A stretch of DNA of 64,000 bases from Nitrospirota bacterium (GCA_016212095.1 JACRHH010000010.1:1-64000); one strand, 5' to 3'. Shown: positions 16,249-26,671, counted from the first letter of the stretch. The notes: generated by a model not told the origin, from the sequence alone. A program made the numbers and translations.

Positions 16249-16502
16249 AAGTTGCGGTTAGCGATAATCTTCAGATTGCGGATGCGGTTGCGGAGCTTGT
16301 TGAGCATCTTCATATCAAATATCCCGGCATTCGCACAAAACCGGTTCCCTCAATTGAGGATGAGGACTTCGCGCTTGAGGTTGAAGTCCCGGATTCATAC
16401 GAGCTGGATACGGTTGAGGTGGAATGCCACCTGGAATGTATTGCTCTCGAAGACAAGTACGGCGTTTATATTCTGCCGCTGGTGAAGCAGCACAGATTTT
16501 GA
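16245..16502 (+). CDS. Small protein coupled to the HEPN gene, unknown
   Basis: An 85-residue acidic protein beginning MKVAVSDNLQIADAVAELVE and rich in Glu and Asp, with an EVECHLECIALEDKYGVYILPL segment split by acidic residues that suggests a small alpha/beta fold. It is not a nucleotidyltransferase (no GSx10DxD motif), the usual HEPN partner. The ATGA overlap with the HEPN gene and isolation from other genes indicate a two-gene unit; an antitoxin role is inferred from this arrangement only. Confidence 0.6.
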   Translation: MKVAVSDNLQIADAVAELVEHLHIKYPGIRTKPVPSIEDEDFALEVEVPDSYELDTVEVECHLECIALEDKYGVYILPLVKQHRF

Positions 16503-16517
16503 CTTCCCCCCCCCGCC

Positions 16518-19500
16518 CTAAGCCCTCCTCCCCAACATCCGTATGCGCCTCTTCGCCGCGTCGAACACGTCATACGCAACCGGCACAACCAGCAGCGTCA
16601 GAAATAGCGATGTAATCAGCCCGCCCACGGTTGCCACAGCCATCGGCGCGCGGGTTTCGGAGCCTTCGCCAAGCCCAAGCGCAATCGGCATCATGCCAAG
16701 AACCATCGCAAACGTGGTCATCAAGATTGGCCGCAGACGCACAGGCCCGGCCTGCAATATCGCCTCGCGGCGCGACATGCCGCGCTCCCGGAGCGTGTTT
16801 GTGTAATCCACAAGCAAAATGGCGTTTTTCTTCACCAGTCCCATAAGCAGAATCAGCCCGATGAAGCTGAATATGTTCAGGGTCATCCCGGCCAGATATA
16901 GCGCCCCGAACGCGCCGATGAACGAAAACGGCATCGACAGAAGCACTGTTACCGGGTGTAAAAAGCTTTCGAACTGCGCCGCGAGGATCATGTAGGCCAG
17001 AACAATTCCGAGCACAATCGCGTATATCAGATACTTGAACGACTCGCCCATGGTTTCGGCCATGCCCTTGAACACGCCAGAATAGTCCGACGGAAGCGTT
17101 TTATCGGCAATCGCAGTCAGTTCGCCGGTGGCCTGGCCAAGCGGCTTGCCTTCCAGATTGGCAAATATCATGATCGAACGCTGCCGGTCTGTCCGGTTGA
17201 TAACGCTTGGCCCGCCGCCTTCCCGCACCGTGACGATGTTCGAAAGCGCAATTAATCTGCCGTCCTTCGAGCGCACATACAGCCGCCCAAGATCGTCGGG
17301 GTTCTGCCGGTCAGCCGGATTCAGCCGCGCGCGCACGTCGTAGCGCCGCCCTCTGGCCTCGTCCTTGAACTTGGTGACGTCAACCTCGCCGCCAACAAGG
17401 AAGTTGATCGATTCGGCGATGGTTGCGATGTCCACGCCCAGATCCGCCGCCTTGTCGCGGTCGATATACACTTTCAACTCCGGCTTGCCGGCTTCGAGCG
17501 ACGTATCCACGTCAACGATGCCGGGCAGTTTCGTGAACTCGCCCACGATCTGCCTCGTGTGCTCTTGAAGCGTCGGCAGATCGCGCCCGCGTATAACGTA
17601 CTGAATCGGCACGTTTCTCATGCCGCCGCCAACCATCGAAACATCCTCGGCGCTTGCCCGGATGCCGGGAATCTGCCTGAGGTATTTCCGCACCTGCGCC
17701 TTCATCTGCTCCTGCGACTTCGATCGCTCGCTTTTTGGCTTCAGGCCGATGAACATCGAACCCTTGTTCGCCTCGCGGCTACTGCCGAACCCCTGCGCGT
17801 AGAAGACGGTTTTCACCTCCGGAAGGCTCCGAATGTAGTCCTCGGCCTGCCGGAACGCTCGGTCAACCGCGTCAACCGAATAGTCAACCGGAGCCTGCAA
17901 CCGCACGATGAACCGGCTCTGGTCTTCAGGCGGCACGAACTCCTTGCCCAGATATTTCGTAATCGACATGCTGCCAACAAAAACCAGAACCGCCGCAATC
18001 AGCACAATCAGCCTGTTACTCAGCGCAAAAACAAGAATGCGCCTGTAAAAATTCTCCAGTTTCTTGTAATTGCGCTCCAGCCGGTTCGAAACCGGCTCGA
18101 AAAACTTGTGGATTGCGCCGGTGTCGTGCTTCGCGCGAAGCAGGCGCGACGCCATCATCGGCGTGAGAGTGAACGAGATCAGGAGCGAGATCAGCACGGC
18201 GAAGACCACGGTGAGCGCAAACTGCACGAAAAACCTGCCGATGATGCCCTTCATGAACGCAACCGGCAGAAATATCGCCACGATTGCAAGCGTTGTGGCC
18301 ATCACGGCAAGCCCTATTTCCGACGTGGCGAAAGACGCCGCCTCGCGCGGGCTCATGCCTTCCTCTATATGCCGGTGAATGTTCTCGATCACAATAATGG
18401 CGTCGTCTATCAGGATTCCGACAGAAAGCGACAGCGCCAGCATCGACATGTTGTTGAACGTGAAGTTGAACATCTTCATCACCGCGAACGTGGCCACGAT
18501 GGATGTGGGGATGGCAAGCGCGCTTATCAGCGTGATCCGCACGCTCTTCAGGAACAGCAGCACCGCAAACGCCGCAAAGAAGCCGCCGTATATAAGATGA
18601 TGCTGAACCTCGCTGATCGAGCGCCTGATGAACGTTGACTGGTCGAACGATATGCCAAGCTCCATGCCCGCAGGAAGCGTTTTTTTAATGTTTTCAAGCT
18701 CGCGCTTCACTCGCTCGACAACTTCCACAGTGTTCGTGCCGGACTGCTTCTGCATTCCCATGCCCACGCCGTTTGCGCCGTTGAAGCGGGCGATGGAGCG
18801 TTTTTCCTCCATGCCGTCCTCGGCCCGGCCAACGTCGCGAAGGCGCACCGGAACGCCGTTTTCATAGCCCAAAACCAGATCGTTGAAGTCCTGAATGCTC
18901 TGAAATTCGCCCTTTATCTTGATGGCGTATTCCTTCGTGCCGCTTTCGATGCGGCCTCCCGGAAGCTCCGCGTTTTCCCGCGCAAGGGCTCGCATCACGT
19001 CCTGCGCCGTTATCCTGCGTGCCTCCATCTTTCGCGCGTCGAGCCAGATTCGCGCCTGCCGCAACTGCAAACCGGCCAGCCTGATCGATCCAACGCCCTG
19101 AATGCGCTGAATTTGTTCTTTTAAAACCTCGTCAACGTATGTGGAAATCTCGCGCACGGAGCGGGTTTTGCTGGTGAGCACGGTCCAGAGCACCGGAACC
19201 GCGTCGGGATCAACCTTCTCGATCACCGGCTCAAGGATGTCGGCTGGCAGCTTGTTGCGCGCAGCCGCCACCTTTTCGCGCACGTCCTGCACCGCAAGAT
19301 CGATGTCGCGCTCAAGCTGGAACTCCACGGTGACGGTGGAAACGCCTTCGATGCTGCTGGAGCTTATCGATTTCACGCCGTTAATCGTATTGACAGCTTC
19401 CTCGATCCTGTCGGTCACGTCAACGTCCATGATTTCGGGGCTTGCGCCCTTCAGCACGGTATTAATGTTGATGATCGGGAAATCCACCTTCGGAAACAGG

Positions 19501-19604
19501 TCAACACCAATGTCCGGATAGCTGATAATGCCGAAGATCACGATGGCCGAGATCACCATCGTGGCGAAAACAGGCCGCTTTATGGATGTATCAGCGAGCC
19601 ACAT
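16518..19604 (-). CDS. RND efflux pump permease (HAE1 type), second system
   Basis: A 1028-residue inner-membrane proton-driven pump. It starts with WLADTSIKRPVFATMV, has 12 helices with two large periplasmic loops, and shows GILIDDAIIVIENIHRHIEE, containing the Asp-Asp pair of the proton relay in helix 4 (about residue 400), and LLMGLVKKNAILLVDYTN near helix 10-11. It shares an operon with the adaptor gene just upstream; the pump start overlaps the adaptor stop by 14 bases. It is of the type common for hydrophobic or amphiphilic drugs, but the substrate is unknown. Confidence 0.9.
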   Translation of the reverse strand: MWLADTSIKRPVFATMVISAIVIFGIISYPDIGVDLFPKVDFPIININTVLKGASPEIMDVDVTDRIEEAVNTINGVKSISSSSIEGVSTVTVEFQLERDIDLAVQDVREKVAAARNKLPADILEPVIEKVDPDAVPVLWTVLTSKTRSVREISTYVDEVLKEQIQRIQGVGSIRLAGLQLRQARIWLDARKMEARRITAQDVMRALARENAELPGGRIESGTKEYAIKIKGEFQSIQDFNDLVLGYENGVPVRLRDVGRAEDGMEEKRSIARFNGANGVGMGMQKQSGTNTVEVVERVKRELENIKKTLPAGMELGISFDQSTFIRRSISEVQHHLIYGGFFAAFAVLLFLKSVRITLISALAIPTSIVATFAVMKMFNFTFNNMSMLALSLSVGILIDDAIIVIENIHRHIEEGMSPREAASFATSEIGLAVMATTLAIVAIFLPVAFMKGIIGRFFVQFALTVVFAVLISLLISFTLTPMMASRLLRAKHDTGAIHKFFEPVSNRLERNYKKLENFYRRILVFALSNRLIVLIAAVLVFVGSMSITKYLGKEFVPPEDQSRFIVRLQAPVDYSVDAVDRAFRQAEDYIRSLPEVKTVFYAQGFGSSREANKGSMFIGLKPKSERSKSQEQMKAQVRKYLRQIPGIRASAEDVSMVGGGMRNVPIQYVIRGRDLPTLQEHTRQIVGEFTKLPGIVDVDTSLEAGKPELKVYIDRDKAADLGVDIATIAESINFLVGGEVDVTKFKDEARGRRYDVRARLNPADRQNPDDLGRLYVRSKDGRLIALSNIVTVREGGGPSVINRTDRQRSIMIFANLEGKPLGQATGELTAIADKTLPSDYSGVFKGMAETMGESFKYLIYAIVLGIVLAYMILAAQFESFLHPVTVLLSMPFSFIGAFGALYLAGMTLNIFSFIGLILLMGLVKKNAILLVDYTNTLRERGMSRREAILQAGPVRLRPILMTTFAMVLGMMPIALGLGEGSETRAPMAVATVGGLITSLFLTLLVVPVAYDVFDAAKRRIRMLGRRA

Positions 19605-20676
19605 TTATCTTCGCTCCGTCCGAGAGGCTCTGCTGACCGGCGGTGACAACCATCTCGCCAGCGCTCAAGCCCTCGGCAATCTCCATCGCCTCGCCGATTT
19701 TCTTGCCGACCTTAACGCGCCGCTCCCGCGCCATGTTTCCATCGGCCACGAATATCCGCACCTGCTCGCCTTCATACAAAAGCGCGGTAACCGGAGCTGT
19801 CACAGCGCTTTTTTCCGCGCCTGTATAAAGGGTTACGCTTGCAAACAGGCCGGGCTTCAGCGCCCCGCCGGCGTTTGCAACCGTTGCCTCAACCTGAAGA
19901 GTGCGCGTCTTCTCGTCAAGGTTCGGGTGGATGATGCTCACGGTTGCGTGGAATTCCTTCTCAGGAAACGTATCGACGCGGAAGGCAGCATCCTGAGCGA
20001 TTTTCAACCAGCCCGATTCCTTCTCTGTCACGCTGAAAACCAGTTTCAGCGGATTGTTGCGGATGATAGTGACAAGCTGCGCGCCATTACGAACGTAATC
20101 GCCCGCGGAAACCTTTTTGGCCTTCACCACTCCGGCAAGCGGCGAGTGGATGACGGTCTTGGAAAGCTTCTGTTTCGCGATGGACACCGCAACCTCGGCC
20201 CGTTCGATTTCGGCCTCGGCAAGCGTGAGCCGGGTGGAAACATCGTCGAACTGCTGGCGCGTGACAAGCTGCTCGTCGTAAAGCGATTTTTTCCTGTCGA
20301 ACTCGGCTCGCGCGTTTTCGAGGCTTGCACGCGTCTGCCGAAGCGCCGCCTCGGCGCGCTTCACCTCAAGCGCGTAATCGGTGTCGTCGATCCGGGCGAT
20401 TACCATGCCCTCGGAAACCGTCGAGCCTTCGTCAACCGCAACCTCTTTCAACTGGCCGTCGGCCTCGATGCCGAGCGTCACTTCTTCATCCGGGTTGAGC
20501 GAGCCGGTTGCCTCGATAAACGGGCGCATCGCCATTTTACCGGCGGGCTGCGCCTTCACGTTCACGATTTTCTCCGCCGGAACCTTGGTTTCTTCTTTCT
20601 TCCGGGCGCAACCGGAGTTTATCGAAACGAGCAGAATCAGGATTGCGGCGGTGATATTTAAAAAACGCTTGGACAT
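19591..20676 (-). CDS. RND periplasmic adaptor lipoprotein, second system
   Basis: A 361-residue membrane-fusion protein linking the RND pump at 16518 with an outer-membrane channel. A signal peptide ends in a lipobox (INSGC), so it is probably a lipoprotein. It has a lipoyl-like domain (GSTVSEGMVIARIDDTDY), an alpha-helical hairpin (about 95-160), the second lipoyl half (SPLAGVVKAKKVSAGDYV) and a beta-barrel. ATG 20676 follows CTGGAGACAAACG; an upstream in-frame start at 20709 would read into a repeat element and is rejected. Both genes lie downstream of the first pump on the same strand. Confidence 0.85.
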   Translation of the reverse strand: MSKRFLNITAAILILLVSINSGCARKKEETKVPAEKIVNVKAQPAGKMAMRPFIEATGSLNPDEEVTLGIEADGQLKEVAVDEGSTVSEGMVIARIDDTDYALEVKRAEAALRQTRASLENARAEFDRKKSLYDEQLVTRQQFDDVSTRLTLAEAEIERAEVAVSIAKQKLSKTVIHSPLAGVVKAKKVSAGDYVRNGAQLVTIIRNNPLKLVFSVTEKESGWLKIAQDAAFRVDTFPEKEFHATVSIIHPNLDEKTRTLQVEATVANAGGALKPGLFASVTLYTGAEKSAVTAPVTALLYEGEQVRIFVADGNMARERRVKVGKKIGEAMEIAEGLSAGEMVVTAGQQSLSDGAKINVAR

Positions 20677-20702
20677 CGTTTGTCTCCAGTTAAATACAGA
20701 TA

Positions 20703-20840
20703 AATTCAACCAACTCCCCCCTTGCCCCCCTCATCGAGGGGGGTGGCCGAAGGCGAGCTTGTGGCCCACGACGCATAATTCAACCAACTCCCCCCTTGCC
20801 CCCCTCATCGAGGGGGGTGGCCGAAGGCCGGGGGGAGTTA
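20703..20840. repeat. GC-rich palindromic repeat element, two copies
   Basis: A 52-bp unit occurs at 20703-20754 and identically at 20777-20828. Each has the hairpin CCCCCTC-ATC-GAGGGGG. The second copy continues to GGCCGGGGGGAGTT (20826-20839), the inverse of its left end AACTCCCCCC, so it is a complete imperfect palindrome; the first copy is cut short. This looks like a dispersed REP/MITE-like element. Its right end supplies the stop codon of the RND gene at 20838, and its hairpins may stop or attenuate transcription between the two pumps. Confidence 0.8.
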
Positions 20841-23800
20841 CTCAATGAGGGGAGTTGGTGGGAGTTTTCTTGCCAGCATTCGCGACACCAGCACAAAGAA
20901 GAACGGTATGAATAGCAGGTCGATGAATGTGGCCGAGAGCAGGCCGCCGGTAACGGCTGTGCCTATGGCGTTCTGGGCTCCGGCCCCAGCGCCCCTGGTT
21001 AGCGCCAGCGGCAGCGTGCCGAAGAAGAAGGCCAGAGAGGTCATGATAACCGGGCGCAGCCGGATTCGCACCGCCGAGCGTGTCGCCGCCACCAGTTCAT
21101 GCCCCTGCTGCATCTGATCCTTGATGAACTGGATTATCAAGATGGCGTTTTTGGTGGACAGGCCGATAGTAGTAAGCAAGCCGATCTGTAAATATATATC
21201 GTTGGGCAGCATCCGCAAAGTAACAGCCGTAACCGCGCCCACCAGCCCCAGCGGCAGCATCAGCAGATTCACAAACGGGATTGTCCAGCTCTCGTACAAC
21301 GCCGCCACGGCAAGGAAGACCACCAGCAGCGAGATGGCGTAGAGGGCCGGGGCCTGCGCGCCCGCGTTCTTCTCCTCGTAGGAAAGGCCTGTCCACTCGT
21401 AACCTATGCCAGGCTGCAGTTGCGCGGCCATCTTCTCCATCTCGTCCATCGCCTCGCCGGTGCTTATTCCCGGCGCGGCCTGTCCCATGATCTCAACGGA
21501 CGGAATGCCGTTGTAACGTTCAAGCCGTGGCGAGCCGTACTGCCAGCGGGCTGTGGAAAAGGCCGAAAACGGAACCATCTCGCCCTTGTTGTTACGGACA
21601 TGCCACCTACCGATGTCTTCCGGCAGCATCCGGGAACCGGCGTCGGCCTGAAGATAGACCTTCTTGACCCTGCCGTTCTGGATGAAGTCGTTGACGTATG
21701 CGCCGCCCCATGCGGTGGCCAGCACGCTGTTTATGTCGGCAAGCGACAACCCAAGCGCGCCCGCGCGCGCGTCGTCGATGTCGAGCTTGAACTGCGGGCT
21801 GTCGTCCTGGCCGTTTGGGCGAACCGCGACAAGTTTCGGGTTCTTCATAGCCATGCCAAGAAGCTGGTTGCGGGCTTCCATCAGCTTTTCATGGCCAAGC
21901 CCGCCGCGATCCTGAAGATGGAAGTCGAAGCCGTTGGCCTGCCCCAACTCCACCACCGCGGGCGGCGAGAAGGCAAAGGCCAGACCGTCCCGAATCTTCG
22001 AAAACTCGCCCATGGCCCGCCCGGCCAGAGCCGGAGCCTTAAGATCGGGTGTCTGGCGAAGCTTCCAGTCTTTCAGTTTGACGAAGGCCAAACCCATGTT
22101 CTGGCCGCGACCGGCGAAGCTGAAGCCGGTGACGGTAATTATCCCATCGACTGTTTTGCTTTCCTTCTCCAGAAAATACTGCTCCATCCTGCGGATCACC
22201 TGAAGGGTTCGCTCCTGTGTGGCTCCGGTGGGCAACTGCACCTGACATACGATAAACCCCTGATCCTCGTCCGGCAGAAATGCGGTGGGCAGGCGCATGA
22301 AAAAGAAGGCCATGGCCGCGACAATGGCCCCGTAGACAGCCAGATAGCGCACCGGCTTGCCGAAAGATCGGCCAACGATTCCCTCGTATTTAGTCCGGCA
22401 AAAGTCGAAAAGGTTGTTGAACACGCGGAAAAAACCCTTGAACCAGCCGGACTCGCCGGCTGAATGCCCCTTGGCAACCGGCTTTAGCAGCGTGGAGCAT
22501 AGCGCCGGGGTCAGTATCATCGCCACCAGCACAGATAGAATCATGGCGGAGATGATGGTTATGGAGAACTGGCGATAGATCACGCCGGTTGAGCCGCCGA
22601 AGAAGGCCATCGGCAGAAAAACCGCGGTCAGCACCGTGGCGATGCCGATCAGCGCGCTGGTGATCTGCTCCATCGACTTGATTGTGGCGTCGTGCGGGGA
22701 AAGCCCTTCCTCCGACATGATCCGCTCAACGTTTTCCACAACCACGATTGCGTCGTCAACCAGCAGGCCGATGACGATGACCAGAGCGAACATGGTGAGA
22801 GTGTTGATCGAAAAGCCGCCGATTGCCAGCACGCCAAGCGTTCCAAGCAGCACCACCGGAACCGCGATGGTTGGAATGAGCGTGGCCCGGATGTTCTGCA
22901 GGAAGAGGAACATTATGATGAATACAAGCAGCACCGCCTCCAAAAGGGTATGCACCACTTCTTCGATGGAAATTTTGACGAACGGCGTGGTGTCGTAGGG
23001 GTAGACAACCTGCACGCCGGGCGGGAAGAACCGCGACAGCTCAGCCATCTTGGCCTTGATCCGGTTGCCGGTATCGAGGGCGTTGGCTCCGGCGGCCAGC
23101 CGGATGGCCATGCCGCCGACCGGCTTGCCCTTGTAGAACGACTGAACATCGTAGTTTTCTGTCCCGATCCGGCATTCGGCCACGTCTTTAAGCCGCACGG
23201 TTGCGCCGTCGCTGCCGGTTCGCAGTATGATGTTGCCGAACTGCTCCGGGGTTTGCAGCAAAGTGCGGGCGGTTATTGTGGCGTTCAACTGCTGGCCAAG
23301 CGCCGCCGGGGTTCCGCCGAACTGCCCGGCGGAAATCTGGGCGTTCTGGGCCTGCATCGCCGCGATCACGTCGTTGGTTGTGAGGCGGTAGCTATGAAGC
23401 TTTGCCGGATCCAGCCAGATGCGCATGGCGTTCTGCGTGCCAAAAAGCTGCAACTCGCCCACGCCCTCCACGCGGCTGATGATGTCTTGCAGGTTGGAAA
23501 CCATGTAGTCGGTCAGGGCGTTTCGATCCATCGAACCGTCTTCCGAGACGAGGCCGACGATAAGCAGGAAGTTGCGTGTTGATTTCACCACCTGAATTCC
23601 CTGCCGCTGAACAACTTGGGGCAAAAGAGGCGTGGCCAGTTGCAGCTTGTTCTGCACCTGAACCTGTGCGATGTTGGGGTCTGTGCCGGCCTTGAAGGTG
23701 AGGTTTATAGCCACCACACCAGCCGAATCGCTGGTGGAGGACATATAGATGAGGTTGTCGATGCCGTTTAGTTTCTGCTCGATGACCTGCGTGACCGTGT

Positions 23801-23975
23801 CTTGCACGGTCTGGGCCGACGCGCCCGGATAGACGGCGTTTATGGTGATCTGCGGCGGCGCGATGGGCGGATACTGGGAAACCGGCAATGTTCTTATTGC
23901 CAGAAGCCCCGCCAGCATGATCATTATGGCGATCACCCATGCGAATATCGGGCGGTTGATGAAAAAACGCGGCAT
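20838..23975 (-). CDS. RND efflux pump permease (AcrB-like), first system
   Basis: A 1045-residue AcrB-type pump. It begins [20 protein letters not shown], has the docking/porter loops ([25 protein letters not shown]) and helix 4 with [19 protein letters not shown] (Asp-Asp near residue 405). Helix 11 carries [13 protein letters not shown]. It exports toxic amphiphiles together with the adaptor upstream and the TolC-like channel in the same operon. AAGGGGA precedes ATG 23975. Its last residues (KLPPTPLIE) and stop codon are formed by the repeat at 20703-20840, so the native C-terminus was probably replaced. Confidence 0.9.
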   Translation of the reverse strand: MPRFFINRPIFAWVIAIMIMLAGLLAIRTLPVSQYPPIAPPQITINAVYPGASAQTVQDTVTQVIEQKLNGIDNLIYMSSTSDSAGVVAINLTFKAGTDPNIAQVQVQNKLQLATPLLPQVVQRQGIQVVKSTRNFLLIVGLVSEDGSMDRNALTDYMVSNLQDIISRVEGVGELQLFGTQNAMRIWLDPAKLHSYRLTTNDVIAAMQAQNAQISAGQFGGTPAALGQQLNATITARTLLQTPEQFGNIILRTGSDGATVRLKDVAECRIGTENYDVQSFYKGKPVGGMAIRLAAGANALDTGNRIKAKMAELSRFFPPGVQVVYPYDTTPFVKISIEEVVHTLLEAVLLVFIIMFLFLQNIRATLIPTIAVPVVLLGTLGVLAIGGFSINTLTMFALVIVIGLLVDDAIVVVENVERIMSEEGLSPHDATIKSMEQITSALIGIATVLTAVFLPMAFFGGSTGVIYRQFSITIISAMILSVLVAMILTPALCSTLLKPVAKGHSAGESGWFKGFFRVFNNLFDFCRTKYEGIVGRSFGKPVRYLAVYGAIVAAMAFFFMRLPTAFLPDEDQGFIVCQVQLPTGATQERTLQVIRRMEQYFLEKESKTVDGIITVTGFSFAGRGQNMGLAFVKLKDWKLRQTPDLKAPALAGRAMGEFSKIRDGLAFAFSPPAVVELGQANGFDFHLQDRGGLGHEKLMEARNQLLGMAMKNPKLVAVRPNGQDDSPQFKLDIDDARAGALGLSLADINSVLATAWGGAYVNDFIQNGRVKKVYLQADAGSRMLPEDIGRWHVRNNKGEMVPFSAFSTARWQYGSPRLERYNGIPSVEIMGQAAPGISTGEAMDEMEKMAAQLQPGIGYEWTGLSYEEKNAGAQAPALYAISLLVVFLAVAALYESWTIPFVNLLMLPLGLVGAVTAVTLRMLPNDIYLQIGLLTTIGLSTKNAILIIQFIKDQMQQGHELVAATRSAVRIRLRPVIMTSLAFFFGTLPLALTRGAGAGAQNAIGTAVTGGLLSATFIDLLFIPFFFVLVSRMLARKLPPTPLIE

Positions 23976-23984
23976 GGCTTCCCC

Positions 23985-25154
23985 TTATTTCCCGGCTGCC
24001 GCTGCCGGAGCCGTCTCCGGCTTGCCGCCAAACGGCACGGCCTTCACCGGCGTTCCGGGGCGCGCCCGCTGTATCCCTTCCAGAATAATCCGGTCGCCCG
24101 CCTTCAGTCCGTCGCTCACCAGCCAGTTTTCGCCAACCGTCCGCACAACCCTGATAACACGCGGCTCAACCTTCTCCTCGCCCCCCACAACCATAACCAT
24201 CGCGTCGCCTTTGGGGTTGCGGGTTACTCCGCGCTGCGGCACGAGAATGGCGTTTTCGTTCACCCCATCCTCCAGAATGGCGCGGACAAACATGCCGGGC
24301 AGAAGCGATTTATCGGGATTCGGGAAAACCGCGCGCAAGGTGACCGAACCGGTGTCCTGATCCACAGTGACCTCCGAAAACCTGAGGGTTCCGGCAAGCG
24401 GATAGGCTGAGCCGTCTTCCAGCAGCAGCTTGACCGCCGCCTGCGCCGAGCCGCCTTTTTTAAGTACGCCGTCGGCCAGATTCCGCCTGAGCTTCAGCAT
24501 ATCGGCGGTTGACTGGGTGACATCCACATACATGGGGTCGATCTGCTGGATGGTGGCCAAAGCCGCCGGTTGGCCGGCGGTGACAAGCGCCCCTTCGCTC
24601 ATGGCGGAGCGGCCAATTCTGCCTGAAATCGGAGCCTTGACATCGGTGTAGGCCAGATTTATCCGGGCAATTTCCACCGCCGCGCCGGTTAGCGCCACAT
24701 CAGCCTCGGCCTGCTTGAGCGCGGCATGAGCATCATCGTAATCCTGTCGGCTGACCATGTTGGTCTGCACCAGTTCGCTTTTGCGCTGCTCCTTCAGCCG
24801 CGCCGCGTCCCGATTGGCCTCGGCCCTTGCCATTGCCGCCTTTGCGCTTTCAAAGGCAGCCTGATACATGGCCGGATCGATCTGATACAACACCTGACCT
24901 GCCTCCACATCGGTTCCTTCGGTAAATACGCGCTTCTGAATTATTCCGCCAACCTGAGGCCTAACCTCCGCGATCTGTTGCGGCACGGTTCGGCCAGACA
25001 GTTCGGTGCTTAAAGCCACCCGCTGCGGCTGCACAACAACAACGCCAACCTCAGGCGCACCAACCTGCGGCGGCATGTTTCCGCCCGCCTTTTTTCCGCA
25101 TCCGGCAATCATCAGGCATCCTGCAATGACAATCATTCTGGCAATCACAATCAT
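23985..25154 (-). CDS. RND periplasmic adaptor (AcrA-like), first system
   Basis: About 389 residues with a lipoprotein signal (IAGCLMIAGC). Family blocks: QQIAEVRPQVGGIIQKRVF, EGTDVEAGQVLYQIDPAMYQ, a helical hairpin (about 95-160), APISGRIGRSAMSEGALV and a C-terminal beta-barrel plus membrane-proximal domain. It bridges the AcrB-like pump and TolC. The open frame extends to 25328, but those extra codons run through a hairpin repeat (25219-25294) and are not part of the protein in my view. ATG 25154 or 25136 are both possible. It ends 9 bases before the pump gene. Confidence 0.85.
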   Translation of the reverse strand: MIVIARMIVIAGCLMIAGCGKKAGGNMPPQVGAPEVGVVVVQPQRVALSTELSGRTVPQQIAEVRPQVGGIIQKRVFTEGTDVEAGQVLYQIDPAMYQAAFESAKAAMARAEANRDAARLKEQRKSELVQTNMVSRQDYDDAHAALKQAEADVALTGAAVEIARINLAYTDVKAPISGRIGRSAMSEGALVTAGQPAALATIQQIDPMYVDVTQSTADMLKLRRNLADGVLKKGGSAQAAVKLLLEDGSAYPLAGTLRFSEVTVDQDTGSVTLRAVFPNPDKSLLPGMFVRAILEDGVNENAILVPQRGVTRNPKGDAMVMVVGGEEKVEPRVIRVVRTVGENWLVSDGLKAGDRIILEGIQRARPGTPVKAVPFGGKPETAPAAAAGK

Positions 25155-25218
25155 TCCGCCAACCGGCGTGAATTCAAGTTTGCCACCCCCGTAATAAGTC
25201 GAACGAAGCCCTTCCCGT

Positions 25219-25294
25219 GTCATTCCGGCTTGCCCGGAATCCTTCTTTTTCAATGTGTTACGCAAAAGAGTGATTCCCGACAAGCGGGAATGAC
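25219..25294. repeat. Dispersed hairpin repeat, inverted pair
   Basis: GTCATTCCGGCTTGCCCGGA (25219-25238) and its imperfect inverse ending GCGGGAATGAC (25272-25294) bound a 76-bp element; each arm can itself fold back. Such units are widely dispersed noncoding repeats in bacterial genomes. This one lies between the TolC-like gene and the adaptor gene and could process or attenuate the operon mRNA. Confidence 0.7.
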
Positions 25295-25360
25295 AACTTT
25301 TTACGAGGTTGTCAAACTTTATTTTCATGCAATACCTCTGTCATTCGTTATTTTGCGGGG

Positions 25361-26671
25361 TCATTTCAGCTTCGCGCCGGAATTTTCAAGCAGCGATCCG
25401 GTTGCGCGTTTCAGCCTTATCTCTGCCAGTTTCACGCCGTATGCCGCGTCCGCCTCCTGTTTTTCGGCTGACGAAAGCAGGTTGTTGGCGTCGATAACAT
25501 CGAGGCTGCTTGCAAGCCCAAGCTCATACTTGCGCGTTGTGGCGGCGAAGTTGTCGCGGGCGAACGCCGCGCGGTCGCCGGACGATTTCAACACGCCCCT
25601 GTTGGTTTCGAGATCGAGCCATGCGTTTTCCACCTCGATGCCGATGTTTTTCAGCAAATCGTCGTATACAAGCTCAATCTGCCTGCTTTTTGTTGTTATC
25701 TCCGCAACATCGGCGTTTCGAATGCCGCCGTCGTAGATAAGCCAGCTTGCGCGAATTCCGGCGTAAACGCTGGATCGGTTCAGCATAGACGAAGCCGGAG
25801 ACTGATCCGCGCCGGTGTATGCCGCTTCGAGCGAAACCGTAGGCTTGTACGCGCCCTTCACATATTCTATCTGGCGCTCGGTTGCCAGCTTCTGAATCTC
25901 CGCCGCCCTGACCTCGGCCCGCCCGGCAATCGCCCGCGCCCTAAGCGCGTCTAAACCGCCCGAAACATCCGGCGAATTCCCGCCGTCCGGCTCGCGAAGG
26001 CCGAATTCGCCGTCGATTCCGGCAAGCCGCGCCAGCACCGCCTTTCCCGACCGAACGCCGTTGTCGGCACGAAGCATGTCGGCCTCCGCGCCGGAAAGCT
26101 CCGCTTCGGCCCGCAGCAGATCGGTTTTCGTCGCCTCGCCCGCCTTCAGCCTTGCAACCGCAGCGTCGCGGTGTTTTTTCAGGCGTTCGAGATTCGAACG
26201 CGCATTTTCCACATTCTTTCGCGCCTTTAACACGTCGAAGTACGCGCCCGATATGTTCAGCAGGTAATTATTCTTCACCGCCTCCAGATCGCGCCCGCTT
26301 TTATCCACAAGCGATTTCGCAATCTCCATGGCGATGAACTCGCGCCCGCTTGTCGAGAACGACTGCTCGGCCTTCAGCGACCAGTTCATCGAGCTTTCCG
26401 GCTGAATGACCGCGCCGGTTGAAGAGAGCCTGTCGCCGCTGTAGCGGACATATCCGCCCGATGCCGTGACACGCGGATAGATAACGGCGTTTGCCTTGTC
26501 AACGCCGCGCTCTGCGATGCTTATGTCGCCCTCCGAAATCCGGATACGCTCGGCCTTAGAAAGCGCCATTCCGTAAAGCTCATCCAGCGAATAATCCGAA
26601 GCGCCGGCGTTTCCGGCAAACGGCAGCATTAACGCAAGCGCCGCCGCAATCGATATTTTTTTCATTCTCAT
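25361..26671 (-). CDS. TolC-family outer-membrane efflux channel
   Basis: A 436-residue outer-membrane factor. It has a Sec signal (ISIAAALALMLPFAGNAGA), then two repeats of a coiled-coil/beta-strand unit: the first around YSLDELYGMALSKAERIRIS and the second ending in RKYELGLASSLDVIDANNLL and AEIRLKRATGSLL. It forms the trimeric exit duct for the RND complexes encoded downstream. ATG 26671 overlaps the tetR stop by ATGA, so translation is coupled; the longer open frame into tetR is spurious. Confidence 0.85.
   Translation of the reverse strand: MRMKKISIAAALALMLPFAGNAGASDYSLDELYGMALSKAERIRISEGDISIAERGVDKANAVIYPRVTASGGYVRYSGDRLSSTGAVIQPESSMNWSLKAEQSFSTSGREFIAMEIAKSLVDKSGRDLEAVKNNYLLNISGAYFDVLKARKNVENARSNLERLKKHRDAAVARLKAGEATKTDLLRAEAELSGAEADMLRADNGVRSGKAVLARLAGIDGEFGLREPDGGNSPDVSGGLDALRARAIAGRAEVRAAEIQKLATERQIEYVKGAYKPTVSLEAAYTGADQSPASSMLNRSSVYAGIRASWLIYDGGIRNADVAEITTKSRQIELVYDDLLKNIGIEVENAWLDLETNRGVLKSSGDRAAFARDNFAATTRKYELGLASSLDVIDANNLLSSAEKQEADAAYGVKLAEIRLKRATGSLLENSGAKLK

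Noticed and set aside
16506-16514. Run of nine C as a phase-variable tract
   Set aside because: It lies in the intergenic space between convergent genes, after both stop codons, so length changes would not affect a frame.
17559-18638. 359-codon plus-strand open frame opposite the second RND pump
   Set aside because: Antisense shadow; the pump motifs on the other strand are unambiguous.
20703-20840. Possible CRISPR array
   Set aside because: Only two repeat copies, palindromic with GC hairpins, separated by 22 bases and no cas genes; fits a REP/MITE-like element instead.
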